Below the pieces are notes generated by a model. It made no database searches, was not told the origin of the DNA, and saw only the letters and a list, made by a program, of their open reading frames with translations. 5,894 bases of DNA from Spirochaetales bacterium (GTDB lineage Bacteria; Spirochaetota; Spirochaetia; DTKZ01): the NCBI GenBank assembly GCA_031280945.1, contig JAITGB010000108.1, forward strand, positions 1 to 5,894, in the 5' to 3' direction. Below are positions 5,196-5,894 of this stretch, in pieces. The translations under genes and the position numbers were made by a program. How positions within the stretch are numbered: the stretch's first letter is position 1; the number at the start of each line of letters is the position of its first letter.

Positions 5196-5894
5196 ACAGC
5201 TCATTAAAGGAAACGAGGCGGTTATTTTTGGGGCTCTTTTGGGGGGCGCTACGCATTTTTTTGGCTACCCCATTACTCCGGCGAGCGAGATTGCGCACGG
5301 CGCGGCTCATTATTTTACGGCTACGGGGAATGTTTTCTTGCAGGCGGAGGACGAGGTTAACGCCATCAATATGCTCTACGGGGCGGCTTCGGCGGGGGCG
5401 CGGGTTTTAACCGCGTCCTCCGGCCCGGGCATTTCGCTTATGGCGGAGGGGATTTCATATATAGCCGGCGCGGAACTACCGGCTGTGGTAGTTCACGTCC
5501 AGCGCGCCGGCCCGGGTCTTGGCAATATTTGGCCGGAGCAGGGGGACTACAACATGGTCGTGAAAGGAGGCGGCCATGGCAATTACCGCAATATTGTTCT
5601 TGCCCCCTTCTCGGCCCAGGAGATGTGCGACTTTACCTACAGGGCTTTTGAGCTTGCCGAGCGCTACAGGATGATGGTTTTTATTCTTGCGGACGCTTAC
5701 ATTGGCCAGATTATGGAGGCTGTGGAGCTTCCCGGCGAGGTGAAGAAGGCTCCCCGGCAGGACTGGGCTTTGTACGCGGACAAGGAGAGCCGGAAAAATC
5801 TTGTGTCCTCTATATTGATGAATACGGACCTTCTTTCCGCCCATAACTGGAAGCTCCACGACAAATACAAAAAGCTGGGCGAGGAGATTACGGA
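5188..5894 (+). CDS. vorB: 2-oxoacid:ferredoxin oxidoreductase alpha subunit, VorB/KorA type (partial, runs off the right edge)
   Basis: The frame is open from the ATG at 5188 to the window end, giving 235 complete codons; the family is usually about 350-380 residues, so about two thirds is seen. It is the alpha subunit of a CoA-acylating, ferredoxin-reducing 2-oxoacid oxidoreductase, which decarboxylates a branched-chain 2-oxoacid or 2-oxoglutarate in the cytoplasm. Visible hallmarks: L-I-K-G-N-E-A (5-11), G-Y-P-I-T-P-A-S-E (26-34), Q52-A-E-D-E-V-N-A-I-N-M, S77-S-G-P-G-I-S-L-M-A-E-G, R106-A-G-P-G-L-G-N, P116-E-Q-G-D-Y and the following KGGGHGNY. The combination resembles proteins annotated VorB (3-methyl-2-oxobutanoate dehydrogenase subunit), but VorB and KorA are hard to separate without the TPP subunit. 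AAAGGA (5173-5178) inside the previous gene is the ribosome binding site. The beta and gamma subunit genes are expected downstream. Confidence 0.92.
   Translation, partial: MDKQLIKGNEAVIFGALLGGATHFFGYPITPASEIAHGAAHYFTATGNVFLQAEDEVNAINMLYGAASAGARVLTASSGPGISLMAEGISYIAGAELPAVVVHVQRAGPGLGNIWPEQGDYNMVVKGGGHGNYRNIVLAPFSAQEMCDFTYRAFELAERYRMMVFILADAYIGQIMEAVELPGEVKKAPRQDWALYADKESRKNLVSSILMNTDLLSAHNWKLHDKYKKLGEEIT

Overview
The window looks like a piece of a spirochaete chromosome, most likely a Treponema of moderate G+C such as the termite-gut lineages. This is an inference from three things: a loose spirochaete-style lipobox (L-A-F-S-C) on a TRAP binding protein, the anaerobic 2-oxoacid:ferredoxin oxidoreductase genes, and general codon style. 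Nothing in the window fixes the species. All recognised genes lie on the + strand.

Layout: (1) 1-135 is the 3' end of an FKBP/SlyD-like peptidyl-prolyl isomerase. (2) 136-482 is a gene-free stretch rich in hairpins, with an internal near-identical 13-base direct repeat. It ends in a sigma70-type promoter and a strong ribosome binding site. (3) 483-3584 is a complete tripartite TRAP transporter operon: a lipoprotein substrate-binding protein (dctP), the small membrane subunit (dctQ) and the large membrane subunit (dctM). A terminator-like hairpin sits between dctP and dctQ, and dctQ/dctM overlap by 4 bases. (4) 3611-3647 is a very strong intrinsic terminator. (5) 3700-4344 is a YhhQ/VUT-family queuosine-precursor transporter gene. 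Its promoter places the transcription start almost on the start codon, suggesting a leaderless message. (6) From 4341 a consensus-like promoter drives a new operon: a small Cys-rich, probably zinc-binding protein of unknown function (4425-4955), a dicluster ferredoxin subunit (4959-5195), and the alpha subunit of a 2-oxoacid:ferredoxin oxidoreductase of the VorB/KorA type (5188 to the window edge).

How the genes work together: the TRAP system would import an organic acid using an ion gradient. The Vor/Kor-type enzyme oxidatively decarboxylates a 2-oxoacid to an acyl-CoA and reduces ferredoxin, in keeping with a fermentative or acetogenic anaerobe. The catalytic beta (TPP) and gamma subunits are expected just beyond the right edge. 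The YhhQ gene is transcriptionally separate and concerns tRNA queuosine salvage.

No mobile element, CRISPR array, tRNA or rRNA was seen. The most interesting items are the unassigned Cys-rich protein that opens the oxidoreductase operon, the structured repeat-like intergenic element at about 171-345, the apparent leaderless start of yhhQ, and the dctP/dctQ attenuator.
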